Positions 33,012-42,526 of a stretch of 64,000 nucleotides of DNA are shown here, piece by piece. Below the pieces are notes generated by a model. The model did no database searches. It was not told where the DNA came from and saw only the letters and a program-made list of their open reading frames with translations. Each line of letters starts with the position of its first letter. Positions within the stretch are counted from its first letter, which is position 1. A program made the translations under genes and the position numbers. The stretch is from an uncultured Thermoanaerobaculia bacterium (GTDB lineage Bacteria > Acidobacteriota > Thermoanaerobaculia > Multivoradales > Multivoraceae). The stretch lies in assembly GCA_951812325.1 (NCBI GenBank), contig OX638294.1, positions 3,448,859 to 3,512,858 on the forward strand. Reading direction: 5' to 3'.

Positions 33012-35519
33012 TCAGAACCAGAATCGGGCCGAGAGCGTCACGTCCCTGCCCGGCAGCGGCGCGAAGTTCTTCAGGAACGACGTATGCACGCGTGCATCCT
33101 CGTCCGTCAGGTTGCGGCCCCGCAGCAGCAGGTCGAGGATCTGGTTGCCGAGGATGAAGCGCCGCCCGACGTGGGCGTTGACCATCGTGTAGCCCTCGGT
33201 CGGGGTTTCCAGTTCCGCGACATCGTCCTGGTCGTCGAACCAGCGTCCCTCGACCGCGGCGCGCCAGTGGTGGCCGTGGTAGTGCAGGCCGGCGCCGAAG
33301 CTCATGGGGGGAGTCCGCGGCAGGTTGCCGCCGGCGTCCAGCTCGGCGTCGACGGTGTCGGCCATCGCCTGAAGGTGCAGGTGGTGGTCGTTCCGGTCGA
33401 GCAGCTCGAACCCGAGCCGGAGTTCGGCGCCCTCGGTGGAGGCGTCGGCCTGGCTGTAGCGGAGGACGGCGATCGCATCTTCCTCTTCGCCGGTGAACTG
33501 CTGGTAGATGAAGTCGCTGAAGCTCTGGCGGAAGATCGTCAGTTCGCCGGTGACGGGTCCTTCCGTCCGGCGCAGCGACACGTCGATACCGGTACCGACC
33601 TCGTTGCCGAGGTTCGGGTCGCCGATCTCGAAGCTCTGAGTGGCGACGTGGACGCCGTCGGAGTAGAGCTCTTCGGCGGACGGCAGGCGGACCGACCGGG
33701 CGACCGACACGCCGAGCGTCCAGTCGGAGTCGGCGTCCCAGACCATGCCGGCGGAGGCGGACACGCCGTCGTGCGATGTGTCCATGGCACTCACCGGGTT
33801 CTGGTCCAGTTGTTCGAAGCGGGCCCCGAACTGCCACCGAACCGCGCCGGCCTCGACTTCCTGTGACGTGAACAGCGCCCATCCCTGTGTTTGTGTGGGA
33901 GGCACGAACGCCTCCTCGCCGAAGGCGGCGAAATCGCGGTCCGAGTACTGGAGGCCGACGGAACCGCGGCTGCGGCCGCGCTCGCGCTGGAACATCTCGA
34001 CTCGGGTCTCCAGGTACTCGTTGAAGAACGTCGTGCCGGGATCGGGACCTTCGAGCTCGACGTGCTCGTAGTCGGTTCCCGTCATCCGGACCTCGATTCT
34101 CTGGAAGGCGCCGGCGGCCGGCAGTGCCTCGGCACGCAGGTCCACGCGGCGCTGCTCCATGTCGACGCGGACCGGGAGCTCCTCTTCGCCTTCGTGGTCA
34201 TCGTCGCCTTCGTGGTCATCGTCGTCGTCGTCGTGTTCGTCGTCGTCGTGTTCGTCGTCGTCGTGTTCGTCGTCGTCGTGTTCGTCGTCCTCATGGCCGT
34301 GCTCATCCTCCTGGCCATGGCCGTGAGCGCCGGGCGGGATCCCGTAGTTCGTGTCAAAGCCGCTGACCGAGATGCCGATGGAGCCGCGGTTGCCGAAGAA
34401 GCGGGTGAAGCCGAAGCGACCGCTCTCGGTCATCAGGTCCGTGTTCGGGACCATCCCGAAGGCGTTCTCCTCCTCCACGTGCTCGTCGTCGTCGTCATGG
34501 TCATCGTCGTCGTGATCATCGTCCTCGTGGTCCTCTTCACCTTCGTGCTCCTCGTCGTGTTCGTCCTCGACGTCCTCCTCCACGCGGGCGTAGCCGGGAA
34601 TCTCGTAGGGATCGGTCTCCCGGCTCACGGCGCCCAGGTGCCAGGCCCATTCGCCGCCGCCGCCGTTGAGATGGACCGCGCCCATGCGCTCGTCGGCGTT
34701 GGAACCGCCGCGAAGGTCGATCGTGCCTGTCAGCGCCGAGACCGGCTTCTCCGTCGGAATCCGCCCGTCGATCACGTTGATCGCGCCGCCGATGGCTTCC
34801 GAGCCGTACCGGAGGGTGGCGGGACCACGCAGAATCTCGATCTGCTCGGCGTGTGCCGGTTCGAAGGTCACGGCGTGGTCGGCGCTGGCCATGGAGGCGT
34901 CGCCGGTGTCGAGTCCGCCTTCCATGACACGCACTCGTGCACCGGTCAGGCCGCGAATGATCGGCCGGCCGGCGCCGGGACCGAAGGCCGTCGACGAGAC
35001 GCCGGGTTCGCCCGCGAGCGTTTCGCCCAGCGTGGCGCCAAGGCGGAGTTGGAGGTCCGTGCCCGACAACACGGAGACAGGGTTCGCCAGCTCGGAGGCG
35101 GAACGCAAGTCGCCGGTCGCGGTGACCACGACCTCCTCGGAGTGCGTTCCGTGATGCATTTCGAGTTGGACCTCCACCTCGTCGCCGCCGGTCACGGTGA
35201 CCGACTCGTTTGCCGTGCCGAAGGCGGGGATCGCGACGACGACGAGGTAGGCGCCCGCCGGGACCTCGTCGAACCGGAACGAGCCGTCGGTGGAGACCGC
35301 GGTGCTGACGCCGAGTCCGGGAATGCGCGCCACCGCGAGGGCGATCCTCTCGCCGTGGGTGTCGACGCTGCCGGCGATGGAGCCGGTCTCCTGGGCGGCG
35401 GCTGTTGCCGGGATGAGAAGGGGGGCAAGGGCGAGTAGAAGGGCGCCCGTGGCCGCCCGGCGCCTGCGGCGCCGGAGCGGCAGAGAGGAATGCGAAGGCC
35501 TGGTCTGGTGAGAGAGCAT
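33012..35519 (-). CDS. TonB-dependent receptor, ZnuD-like, with acidic/His-rich loops
   Basis: An 835-residue outer-membrane receptor: signal peptide, an N-terminal carboxypeptidase-like repeat (GSIAGSVDTHGERIALAVARI), plug domain (EEVVVTATGD, GRPIIRGLTGARVRVMEGGLDTGDAS, EQIEILRGPATLRYGSEAIGGAINVID) and a beta-barrel ending in TLSARFWF. Two extracellular loops carry long His/Asp/Glu runs (around residues 310-345 and 385-430, the latter built from HDDDE repeats). Such loops occur in ZnuD-type zinc receptors and suggest capture of zinc or another divalent metal. The His-rich exported protein upstream supports a metal theme. No Zur site could be assigned. Confidence 0.88.
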   Translation of the reverse strand: MLSHQTRPSHSSLPLRRRRRRAATGALLLALAPLLIPATAAAQETGSIAGSVDTHGERIALAVARIPGLGVSTAVSTDGSFRFDEVPAGAYLVVVAIPAFGTANESVTVTGGDEVEVQLEMHHGTHSEEVVVTATGDLRSASELANPVSVLSGTDLQLRLGATLGETLAGEPGVSSTAFGPGAGRPIIRGLTGARVRVMEGGLDTGDASMASADHAVTFEPAHAEQIEILRGPATLRYGSEAIGGAINVIDGRIPTEKPVSALTGTIDLRGGSNADERMGAVHLNGGGGEWAWHLGAVSRETDPYEIPGYARVEEDVEDEHDEEHEGEEDHEDDDHDDDDHDDDDEHVEEENAFGMVPNTDLMTESGRFGFTRFFGNRGSIGISVSGFDTNYGIPPGAHGHGQEDEHGHEDDEHDDDEHDDDEHDDDEHDDDDDDHEGDDDHEGEEELPVRVDMEQRRVDLRAEALPAAGAFQRIEVRMTGTDYEHVELEGPDPGTTFFNEYLETRVEMFQRERGRSRGSVGLQYSDRDFAAFGEEAFVPPTQTQGWALFTSQEVEAGAVRWQFGARFEQLDQNPVSAMDTSHDGVSASAGMVWDADSDWTLGVSVARSVRLPSAEELYSDGVHVATQSFEIGDPNLGNEVGTGIDVSLRRTEGPVTGELTIFRQSFSDFIYQQFTGEEEDAIAVLRYSQADASTEGAELRLGFELLDRNDHHLHLQAMADTVDAELDAGGNLPRTPPMSFGAGLHYHGHHWRAAVEGRWFDDQDDVAELETPTEGYTMVNAHVGRRFILGNQILDLLLRGRNLTDEDARVHTSFLKNFAPLPGRDVTLSARFWF

Positions 35520-35762
35520 GATGGAGAGTTCCTGGGTCGTTCAGTCCGAGTCGATGAATGCTGGTCGCTGGCTGCGGTGTTTGCAGCTTCGGCAGCGCAC
35601 CGCATCGCCGGTGGCTGCGACTTGCAATTCCGCGGGGCCAGCTTCGGCTGACCGTGGCGGTCCTGTCGCAGTTGCCCCCGGCGAGGGGCGCTCAGTGTAT
35701 TGCCGGCCTCCGAGGACCCCGACGCGACTTGCGTTCAGAGGAGGGTCGGAGGCGGAGTCGAC

Positions 35763-36140
35763 TCAGCCCGGGGGTGGTCCGCGGGCGGTCTGCTGCCAGT
35801 GCTCGCCGCTCTTGGGCCTGCCTTCGGCCGCGGGCCTTGCCGCGGCCGACGAGAGGTCCAGGGGGCTCGCGCCGGAGGCCTTCGCGGCCTCGGCGACCTT
35901 GGAGCGGCCGAGCTTGCAGGCGACACAGGAATGGTCGTGCAGCGGCGCGGCCTTGCTGACGGCGCCGCGGCTCGCAGCCCCGGTTGCCTCCGCTTCGTGA
36001 TCGGCCGCGCAGTAGGCGGCGTTCGCCGCTGCAGCTTCGTGGCCGTGGCCGTTTGCGTCCCAGGCTCCGGTGAGCAGGGTGGCGAGCGTCAGCGCGAGAG
36101 CGTTGACGATGGCAAGCGGCGAACCTGTCCGGTGCGGCAT
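35763..36140 (-). CDS. Small exported His/Cys protein upstream of the metal receptor
   Basis: A 125-residue protein with a signal peptide (AIVNALALTLATLLTGAWD), then GHGHEAAAANAAYCAADHE and HDHSCVACKLG. The His pairs and the CxxC-like HSCVAC motif suggest metal binding; DUF2946-like proteins with such motifs often precede TonB receptors. The C-terminal third is Ala/Pro rich and unassigned. It lies 243 bp upstream of the receptor on the same strand. Confidence 0.55.
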   Translation of the reverse strand: MPHRTGSPLAIVNALALTLATLLTGAWDANGHGHEAAAANAAYCAADHEAEATGAASRGAVSKAAPLHDHSCVACKLGRSKVAEAAKASGASPLDLSSAAARPAAEGRPKSGEHWQQTARGPPPG

Positions 36141-36346
36141 TGGGAGCGCGGAGACTAGCAGAGCGCCGGTGCGGTGCTAGCGCCAGCGCAGCATTGCTGA
36201 TGCGCACCTCGCCGTCCGATGCCGCCGGGCGCGGTGGACTCCTGGCCGGCGCCGCAGGCGAGTTCCGGTGTGCAGAGCAGAACGACGCTGACCGGTGCGC
36301 TACGCTTCATCGGTTTCCCCTCCAGATCACAAGCCGAGGACAGGAT

Positions 36347-37210
36347 ATGGCAGCAGAAGAGGTTCGCTACGAAAGGCGCGGCCCGGTCGCGGTGCTGACG
36401 CTGGACCGCGCTCGGTACCACAACGCCCAGAGCTGGAAGCTGCTCGACGATCTCGACCGGCAGCTCGACCGCGCGATGGCCGACGAAGACGTCCGTGTCG
36501 TCGTGCTGAAGGGCGACGGCAGGCACTTCTCGTCGGGTCACGACCTGGGCACTCCGGAGCAGGAGGCGGACATCGAGGCGCGCGGCCTCACCCAGTGGGT
36601 CGGCATGGACTGGTACGAGGCGTTTCGCTGGTACAACCTGGACAACACGGTCAAGTGGCGCAACCTGCCGAAGCCCACGATCGCGATGGTGCACGGCTAC
36701 TGCATCTTCGGCGGCTGGATGATCGCGGCGTCGATGGACCTCATCTTCGCGGCGCCGAGCGCGCGGTTCCTCGCCAGCCTCTTCGAGACCTTCACCGTGC
36801 CCTGGGACATCCATCCCCGCAAGGCGAAAGAACTCCTGTTCGAGAGCCGCTTCATCGACGCGGAGGAGGCGTGCGAAATGGGGCTGGTCAATCGGGTCTG
36901 TGCGGAGGACGAACTCGAGCGCGAGACGACGGCCTACGCCGAGCGGGTCGCCGAGAACGATCCCGTCGTGCTGCGCATGGGCAAACTGGCCGTGAACAAG
37001 GCCCAGGACGCGATGGGCTACAGCGCGAACGTCGAGGCGGCCTTCGCCGACTACCTCGTCACGCACGAGATTCGCGGCAGCTCCAGCCGGGTCGAGGGCA
37101 ACCGGCGCCTGGTCGGCGTCGACCTGGCGCTGCGGGGACAGCGCGGCGGGCGGGCCGGGCAGTCGCCCGCGGACGTCGGAGGCGCTTCGGAAGCAGGGGA
37201 GGACGCATGA
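36347..37210 (+). CDS. Enoyl-CoA hydratase/isomerase (crotonase) family protein
   Basis: A 287-residue crotonase-fold protein: VAVLTLDRARYHNAQSWKLL, VVVLKGDGRHFSSGHDLG (oxyanion-hole region), KPTIAMVHGYCIFGGWMIAASMDLIFAA (second oxyanion segment) and FIDAEEACEMGLVNRV. Substrate is unclear. The protein is coupled by ATGA overlap with the exported aldolase gene, an odd pairing of a cytoplasmic CoA enzyme with an exported one. The last ~35 residues (LRGQRGGRAGQSPADVGG) look unconserved. Confidence 0.88.
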   Translation: MAAEEVRYERRGPVAVLTLDRARYHNAQSWKLLDDLDRQLDRAMADEDVRVVVLKGDGRHFSSGHDLGTPEQEADIEARGLTQWVGMDWYEAFRWYNLDNTVKWRNLPKPTIAMVHGYCIFGGWMIAASMDLIFAAPSARFLASLFETFTVPWDIHPRKAKELLFESRFIDAEEACEMGLVNRVCAEDELERETTAYAERVAENDPVVLRMGKLAVNKAQDAMGYSANVEAAFADYLVTHEIRGSSSRVEGNRRLVGVDLALRGQRGGRAGQSPADVGGASEAGEDA

Positions 37211-38058
37211 GAACGGTTCGACTTGTCATTTCGGTCGCCGCAGGCCTGAGTCTCGTGCTGGCGGCTGCACCGGCCGCCGGCCAGGAAGACGGCGTGCGGA
37301 TGTACAACACGGCCAAGCAGAAGCTGATGAGCGGCGAGGGGATCGTCGGCGTCAGCATCTCGTCGGCCGATCCGGACAGCTACTGCGCTGCCGCCAACGC
37401 CGGTTTCGACTTCACCTGGATCGAGATGCAGCACAGCCCGCTGACCTACCAGGACGTGGCGCGGATGCTCTGGGCCTGCCGCGACGCGTCCGCCATTCCC
37501 TTCATCCGCGTTCCCGACGCGACGGAGGGGGACATCCAGAAGGCGGTCGACCTCGGCGCTCTCGGCATCGTCGTGCCGATGGTCCGCACGGCCGAGAAGA
37601 TGGACCGGGCGGTCCGCTTCGCCAGGTTCCCGCCGGAGGGTCGGCGCAGCCTGGGCGGCGGCCAGTACGGCGCCCTGTGGGGCCGCGACTACCGGGCGAC
37701 CGCGAACGAGAACATCATCATCGTCGCGATGATCGAGTCGCCGGCCGGCGTCGAAGCGGTCGAGGAGATCGTCGCCGTGCCCGGCGTCGACGTCGTGTTC
37801 GCCGCCTCGACCGACCTCTACAGCTTCTCGGGCAAGCGGCAGGGCGAACCGGAGTACGAGGCGATGGTCGACCGCATCCGCGAGGCCGTGCTCGGCGCCG
37901 GCCTCAAGCTGGGAGGTCCGCTGGCCTGGCGTGATCGGGAGGGCTTCAGCTTCTTCCAGGCGCCCGGCGTCGGCAGTCTGATCCGGCGCGGGGCTCAGGC
38001 GCTGCTGGAGGAGACGGCGTCAGGGATCGCCGAGATCGAGGGCTCGGAGAACCAGTAG
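37207..38058 (+). CDS. HpcH/HpaI aldolase-family protein with a signal peptide
   Basis: A 283-residue protein. After a clear signal peptide (LVISVAAGLSLVLAAAPAAGQ) comes an HpaI-type TIM barrel: WIEMQHSPLTYQDV (catalytic His), PFIRVPDA (substrate Arg), MIESPAGVEAVEEI (metal Glu) and FAASTDLYSFSG (metal Asp). Known class II pyruvate aldolases are cytoplasmic, so export is unusual. The gene starts at ATG 37207, overlapping the crotonase stop. Confidence 0.85.
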   Translation: MRTVRLVISVAAGLSLVLAAAPAAGQEDGVRMYNTAKQKLMSGEGIVGVSISSADPDSYCAAANAGFDFTWIEMQHSPLTYQDVARMLWACRDASAIPFIRVPDATEGDIQKAVDLGALGIVVPMVRTAEKMDRAVRFARFPPEGRRSLGGGQYGALWGRDYRATANENIIIVAMIESPAGVEAVEEIVAVPGVDVVFAASTDLYSFSGKRQGEPEYEAMVDRIREAVLGAGLKLGGPLAWRDREGFSFFQAPGVGSLIRRGAQALLEETASGIAEIEGSENQ

Positions 38059-38329
38059 CGGACTGCCGGCTCGGCGGCGCCACCAGCGCTGCCGCGGTGG
38101 CGGCTGCCGTCGCGTCGATCAGCGCGGCCTATCCGACCGAGAGGAGGCGATGGAGGCCTACCGCGCCGGCGTGGGCGCGCCGGGTGTAGTCGGCGGTGCG
38201 GGCGTCGGGAGATCTGGACGCCGCGCATCCGAATCTCCTGGTAGACGGGAGTTGGCCGGGCGGGGCTTTGACCATGGTGATTGACCATGGTACACATTGA
38301 ACCCCGCAACGCAGGAGGGGGACGACGGA

Positions 38330-38572
38330 ATGGAGGAAGTGGCTATCTCGAAGTTCAAGGCAACCTGTCTGGCGGTGTTGCAACGCGTCAATCAAACGGG
38401 AGAACCCGTGCTGGTCACGCGTTTCGGCAAGCCGGTGGCCGAGATCGTTCCGCCATCGCCCGCCGTTCAGCCGCGGCGCGTGCTTGGTCAGATGCGGGGT
38501 ACGGGTCGCATTCTTGGTGACATCGTCTCTCCGGTCGTGGACGAAGACGACTGGGAAGTTCTGCGGTCTTGA
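38330..38572 (+). CDS. Phd/YefM-type antitoxin
   Basis: An 80-residue protein starting MEEVAISKFKATCLAVLQRV, with the Phd core TGEPVLVTRFGKPVAEIVPP. The C-terminal part (LGQMRGTGRILGDIVSPV) is the usual toxin-binding tail. ATG preceded by AGGAGGGGG. The stop overlaps the TTG start of the VapC gene. Confidence 0.88.
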   Translation: MEEVAISKFKATCLAVLQRVNQTGEPVLVTRFGKPVAEIVPPSPAVQPRRVLGQMRGTGRILGDIVSPVVDEDDWEVLRS

Positions 38573-38961
38573 GGTTACTGCTGGATACGCACATCTGGGT
38601 TTGGAGTCAACTGGAGCCGGAGCGTTTGTCGGGGAAGGTCGCGTCAGCTCTCGGGTCTGCCGAGAACGAACTCTGGCTCTCGCCGATCAGTATCTGGGAG
38701 TTGGTGTTGCTGGTCGAGAAAGAGCGTCTCGCGGTCGACCATCCCCTCGATGCCTGGATCGACAAGGCGATGGAAGAGATGCCGACCCGCGAGGCTCCGT
38801 TGACGCACCAGATCGCACTGGCGAGCCGCGCAGTCGATCTGCCGCACCAGGATTCCGCAGACCGCTTCCTCGCAGCCACGGCAAAGGTGATGGACCTCAC
38901 GTTGGTGACGGCGGACGCCCAGCTCGCGGAGGCATCCGACATCTCTGTGCTGCGGAACTGA
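38569..38961 (+). CDS. VapC-type PIN-domain ribonuclease toxin
   Basis: A 130-residue complete PIN domain from a TTG start: RLLLDTHIWVWSQ (first Asp), LSPISIWELVLLVEKERL (Glu), HQDSADRFLAATAKVMDLTLVTADAQLA (two further Asp). All catalytic acids are present, unlike the truncated PIN frames at 2665 and 57099. It is coupled with the Phd-type antitoxin, a common mixed pair. The sequence around the stop carries a 16-bp tandem duplication (GCGGAACTGACGC). Confidence 0.9.
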   Translation: MRLLLDTHIWVWSQLEPERLSGKVASALGSAENELWLSPISIWELVLLVEKERLAVDHPLDAWIDKAMEEMPTREAPLTHQIALASRAVDLPHQDSADRFLAATAKVMDLTLVTADAQLAEASDISVLRN

Positions 38962-38987
38962 CGCGCTGCGGAACTGACGCGCCAACC

Positions 38988-39776
38988 TCAGATGTGCCGG
39001 CCCTGGCCGCCGTCGACGTCGATTACCGCGCCGTTGACGTACGAGGCCGCCTCGGAGCACAGGAAGACGATCATGTTGGCGACCTCCTCCGAGGCGCCGT
39101 AGCGGCCGACGGGCACGTTCTTGCCGTTGTTCCGGATGATGTCCTCCCAGTCGCCGCCGCGGGCGTTCGCGATCTCCTTCGCGGCGCGCTCCCACATCGC
39201 CGTGTGGATCAGACCGGGGAGGACCGAGTTGAACAGCACGTTGTCGCGGCCGTACTTGCCGGACAGCGCCTTGCCGGTGGCCACCATCGCCGCCTTCGAG
39301 GCGCCGTAGTCGATCAGGGCGGCGCCGGGGTACTTCGCGGCGGCGCTGGCGACCATCACGATGCGGCCCCACTTCTGCTTGCGCATGCCGGGCAGGCAGA
39401 GCCGCGTGCTGCGGACCGCCGACAGCAGGTTGAGGCGGAACAGTTCTTCCCAGTCGTCGTCGGTCATGTAGAGGAAGTTCCGCGACGGCGAGGCGCCAAC
39501 GTTGTTGACGAGGATGTCGACCGTGCCGCCGGCGAGCGCCGCGGCGAAGAACGCGTCGATCGAGTCGCGGTCGGCCATGTCGGCGACGTGGCCGTGGGCG
39601 CTGCCGTCGCCCGATGCCGGCTCGTAGCCGTCGAGTTCATTCACTGCACCTTCGTTGCGGGCGCAAAAGGCGACTTCTGCGCCCTGGTCGGCGAGCAGGC
39701 GGACGGTGGCGGCGCCGATGCCGAGGCTGGCGCCGGTGACGACGGCGCGGCGGCCGGTCAGGTTGAGGTCGATCAT
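38988..39776 (-). CDS. SDR-family oxidoreductase (3-oxoacyl-ACP-reductase-like)
   Basis: A 262-residue classical SDR: TGASLGIGAATVRLLADQGA (NADP loop), NNVGASPS, SAAAKYPGAALIDYGASKAAM (Ser, Tyr, Lys catalytic set) and VNGAVIDVDGGQG at the end. Unlike the protein at 28164 it has intact catalysis. Substrate unknown. It is read divergently from the exported protein at 39865. Confidence 0.92.
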   Translation of the reverse strand: MIDLNLTGRRAVVTGASLGIGAATVRLLADQGAEVAFCARNEGAVNELDGYEPASGDGSAHGHVADMADRDSIDAFFAAALAGGTVDILVNNVGASPSRNFLYMTDDDWEELFRLNLLSAVRSTRLCLPGMRKQKWGRIVMVASAAAKYPGAALIDYGASKAAMVATGKALSGKYGRDNVLFNSVLPGLIHTAMWERAAKEIANARGGDWEDIIRNNGKNVPVGRYGASEEVANMIVFLCSEAASYVNGAVIDVDGGQGRHI

Positions 39777-39864
39777 CGTTGAGTACTCCTGGCTGGGGTT
39801 GCGGTGGACGAGTGTATTGCCCGCGGCGTTGGTATGCTCGGTGAGCATCTCTGACGGGACGGGA

Positions 39865-40707
39865 ATGAAGAAACGACGCCAGTTGAACCTGTGGCGGCGG
39901 CCGGTGCGGCTCGCCGTTCTCCTCTTGCTGTCGGGCATGCCCGCCCTGGCCCAGGACGCCGGACACGGGGTCTCGCGCCACCACGACGGCAACCCGGACA
40001 TCAACGGCGTCTGGCAGGCGATCAACACGGCGCACTGGAACCTGGAAGACCACAACGCGGCCAGCGGACCGGCCGAGTACGGCGTCCTCACGACAATGCC
40101 ACCGGGCGTTGGCGTCGTCGTCGGCGGCGAGATTCCCTACCAGGACTGGGCGCGCGAGCAACGGCAGAAGAACTTCGAGAACCGCTGGCGCGAAGACCCC
40201 GAGGCGAAGTGCTACCTGCCGGGAGTGCCGCGCGCGACCTACATGCCGTACCCGTTCCAGGTCCTCCAGGGGACGAGCCACATCATGATCGTCTATGGGT
40301 TCGCCGAGGCGAATCGGACGATCCACATGGACAAGGAGAATCCGGCGCCGCCGCCCATCGACAGCTGGATGGGCCGTTCGCACGGCCGCTGGGAGGGCGA
40401 CACCCTGGTCGTCGAGGCAACCGGCTTCACCGGCCAGGCCTGGTTCGACCGGGCCGGCAACTTCGCCAGCGACACCCTGCGGGTGACCGAGCGGTACACG
40501 CCGACCAGCCCGAATTCCATGATGTACGAGGCGACGCTCGAAGACCCCAACGTCTTCACCGAACCGTGGACGATCCGCATGCCGCTGTACCGGCGCCTGG
40601 AGGAGAACGTCCGGGTGCTGGAGTTCAAGTGTGTCGAGTTTTCCGAGGAGCTTCTCTATGGCCACCTGCGTCGACGCGAAGAGACCCCGACTGGCAACGA
40701 GCCTTAG
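39865..40707 (+). CDS. Exported protein of unknown function (GRWEGDTLVVE family), paralogue 1
   Basis: A 280-residue secreted protein (signal peptide near RLAVLLLLSGMPALAQ). NPDINGVWQAINTAHWNL opens the mature part. The shared core is SHGRWEGDTLVVEATGF, LRVTERYTP, MMYEATLEDPNVFTEPWTI. The family is abundant in Acidobacteria and other soil or marine bacteria but I know no function. Two paralogues follow downstream (40658 and 44219). It overlaps the next gene by 50 bases. Confidence 0.75.
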   Translation: MKKRRQLNLWRRPVRLAVLLLLSGMPALAQDAGHGVSRHHDGNPDINGVWQAINTAHWNLEDHNAASGPAEYGVLTTMPPGVGVVVGGEIPYQDWAREQRQKNFENRWREDPEAKCYLPGVPRATYMPYPFQVLQGTSHIMIVYGFAEANRTIHMDKENPAPPPIDSWMGRSHGRWEGDTLVVEATGFTGQAWFDRAGNFASDTLRVTERYTPTSPNSMMYEATLEDPNVFTEPWTIRMPLYRRLEENVRVLEFKCVEFSEELLYGHLRRREETPTGNEP

Positions 40708-42454
40708 CGGATCGGCGGTTGCCGCCGCGCTTCTGCTGGGACCAGCCGCCGTCGCGGCGGCTAGTGAGGTGACGGTGCAACTGACCACGTCCGCTCGCAG
40801 CGAGGCGGCCAAGTGGTACGAGCGACACCTGGACTGCGAGCCGATCGAAGGCCGCGCCGAGGCGGTCGACTGCGGCAACGCGGTGATCGAGTTCACTCAG
40901 GGGCCGATCATGGGCGCCAGTCAGGGCACCGGCATCGACCACATCTCGTTCTCGTTCTCCGACCTGACGGAGAAGATGGCCGAGTTGGAGAAGGTCGGCG
41001 TGCGGGGCTCAGGCGTCCGGCTGCAACGCTTCGATGACGGCTCGACCTTGCGGGACATCCCGGGCCTGTTCAAGACCGGCTTCATCTTCGATCCCTGGGG
41101 TACCCGGATCGAGGTCGTCGAGGACCCGGACACGCTGGGTTTCCACCATGTCCATCTCAGTGCGACCGAGCCGGAACGGACCCTCGGCTGGTACCGGGAG
41201 ACGTTCGGCGGCAAGCCGGAGAGCCTGCGCGGCATGATCGACGGTCTTCGCTTCGGCGAGGTCTGGCTGGTTGCTTCGAAGCACCCCGAGGGTCAGCCGG
41301 CGCCGAGCGCTGGCCGGGCGATCGATCACCTGGCGTTCGAACTCGCGGATCTCGAGACGGCGGCGGTCGGTCTGCGTGACCGCGGAGTCCACTTCACTCG
41401 TGATCCGGAACGGCCCGAGGGAGGGCGCTCCGAGGCGAAGCGCGGCTTCGTCGCCGCTCCCGACGACGTTCGGGTGGCCGTGCTCGATTCGGGCTGGCAG
41501 GGCGTCGACGCCGATTTTGGCTCGGATGCCGACGAGGTCGCTTCGGCCGAGCCCTACGTCGTTCCGCGGACCCCCTGGGGAACGCCCGACCTGCAGGGAA
41601 TGTGGTCCGGCAACAAGGCCCACGGCATCCCCCTGGAACGGCCGGATGATCTCGCCGATGTCGCGGAACTGACTCCCGAAGAGGCGGCCGCGCGCCGCGA
41701 GCGGGGTACCTTGGGGAGCATTTGGGGCTACGAGCGGGAGTGGCGGGACACGACCCTCGGCTACGTCAAGTCCGCGCCCTCGCGGCAGGTGGCGATGATC
41801 ATCGACCCGCCCGACGGACGCCTGCCGCCCCTGACCGAGGAGGCGCAGGAGCGCCGCCGCAACGCGGCCGCGTCGTTCGGCGACTACGTGAGGCGCCGGC
41901 CCGCGGGACCCGAAGATCTCAGCGCCTACGTCCGCTGCATCAGCCGGGGCCTGCCGGGAATGATGATGCCCTCGATCTACAACAACGGTCTGCAGATCAG
42001 CCAGAGCCCGGGCTTCGTCGCCATTCAGAAGGAGATGATCCACGAAACCCGTGTCGTGCCCACGGCGGAGCGGGCGCCGCTCGGTCCCGGGATCAAGCAG
42101 TGGCTCGGCGATCCCCAGGGCCGCTGGGAGGGCGACACCCTGGTGGTGGAGACGTCGGGGTTCAACGCCCGCACGAACTACCGCGGCTCGAGCGAGAACA
42201 TGAAGCTCACCGAGCGCTACACGCGCCTTGGGCCGAACCGGCTCGAGTACCGGTTCACAGTGGAAGACCCGACCGTTTGGACCAGCCCCTGGACGGGTCG
42301 CTTCGAGTTCGAACTCGACAACGAGCAGTACGAACTCGTCGAGTACGCCTGCCACGAAGGCAACTACGGGATGACGAACATCCTCTCCGGCGCCAGAGCG
42401 CGCGACCGCGAAGAGGCTGCGGCCGCGGCGGAGACGGGGTCGGGAGCGCAGTAG
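40658..42454 (+). CDS. Exported fusion: glyoxalase-like (VOC) half plus GRWEGDTLVVE family half
   Basis: A 598-residue exported protein. Residues about 35-275 contain two VOC/glyoxalase-like modules (GIDHISFSFSDLTEKMAELE, FIFDPWGTRIEVVED; GFHHVHLSATEPERTLGWYRETFGGKP, AIDHLAFELADL). Residues about 300-595 repeat the unknown family of the upstream gene: TPWGTPDLQGMWSGN, GDPQGRWEGDTLVVETSGF, ERYTRLGPNRLEY, TSPWTGRFEFEL and EYACHEGNYGM. Fusion suggests the unknown domain works on the same small-molecule substrate. ATG at 40658 follows GAGGAG inside the upstream gene's end. Confidence 0.8.
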   Translation: MATCVDAKRPRLATSLSGSAVAAALLLGPAAVAAASEVTVQLTTSARSEAAKWYERHLDCEPIEGRAEAVDCGNAVIEFTQGPIMGASQGTGIDHISFSFSDLTEKMAELEKVGVRGSGVRLQRFDDGSTLRDIPGLFKTGFIFDPWGTRIEVVEDPDTLGFHHVHLSATEPERTLGWYRETFGGKPESLRGMIDGLRFGEVWLVASKHPEGQPAPSAGRAIDHLAFELADLETAAVGLRDRGVHFTRDPERPEGGRSEAKRGFVAAPDDVRVAVLDSGWQGVDADFGSDADEVASAEPYVVPRTPWGTPDLQGMWSGNKAHGIPLERPDDLADVAELTPEEAAARRERGTLGSIWGYEREWRDTTLGYVKSAPSRQVAMIIDPPDGRLPPLTEEAQERRRNAAASFGDYVRRRPAGPEDLSAYVRCISRGLPGMMMPSIYNNGLQISQSPGFVAIQKEMIHETRVVPTAERAPLGPGIKQWLGDPQGRWEGDTLVVETSGFNARTNYRGSSENMKLTERYTRLGPNRLEYRFTVEDPTVWTSPWTGRFEFELDNEQYELVEYACHEGNYGMTNILSGARARDREEAAAAAETGSGAQ

Positions 42455-42526
42455 AGGCCGTAGCCAGCCGTTTTCTCGACGTCCGACTGTCGGTGCGCCG
42501 GCCTTCCGGTCTTATACTCCTCGACA

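Noticed and set aside
34082..34366. Val/Phe-rich and Arg-rich frames over the trinucleotide runs in the TonB receptor gene
   Set aside because: They are the antisense readings of the His/Asp/Glu loops; the receptor frame explains the region fully.
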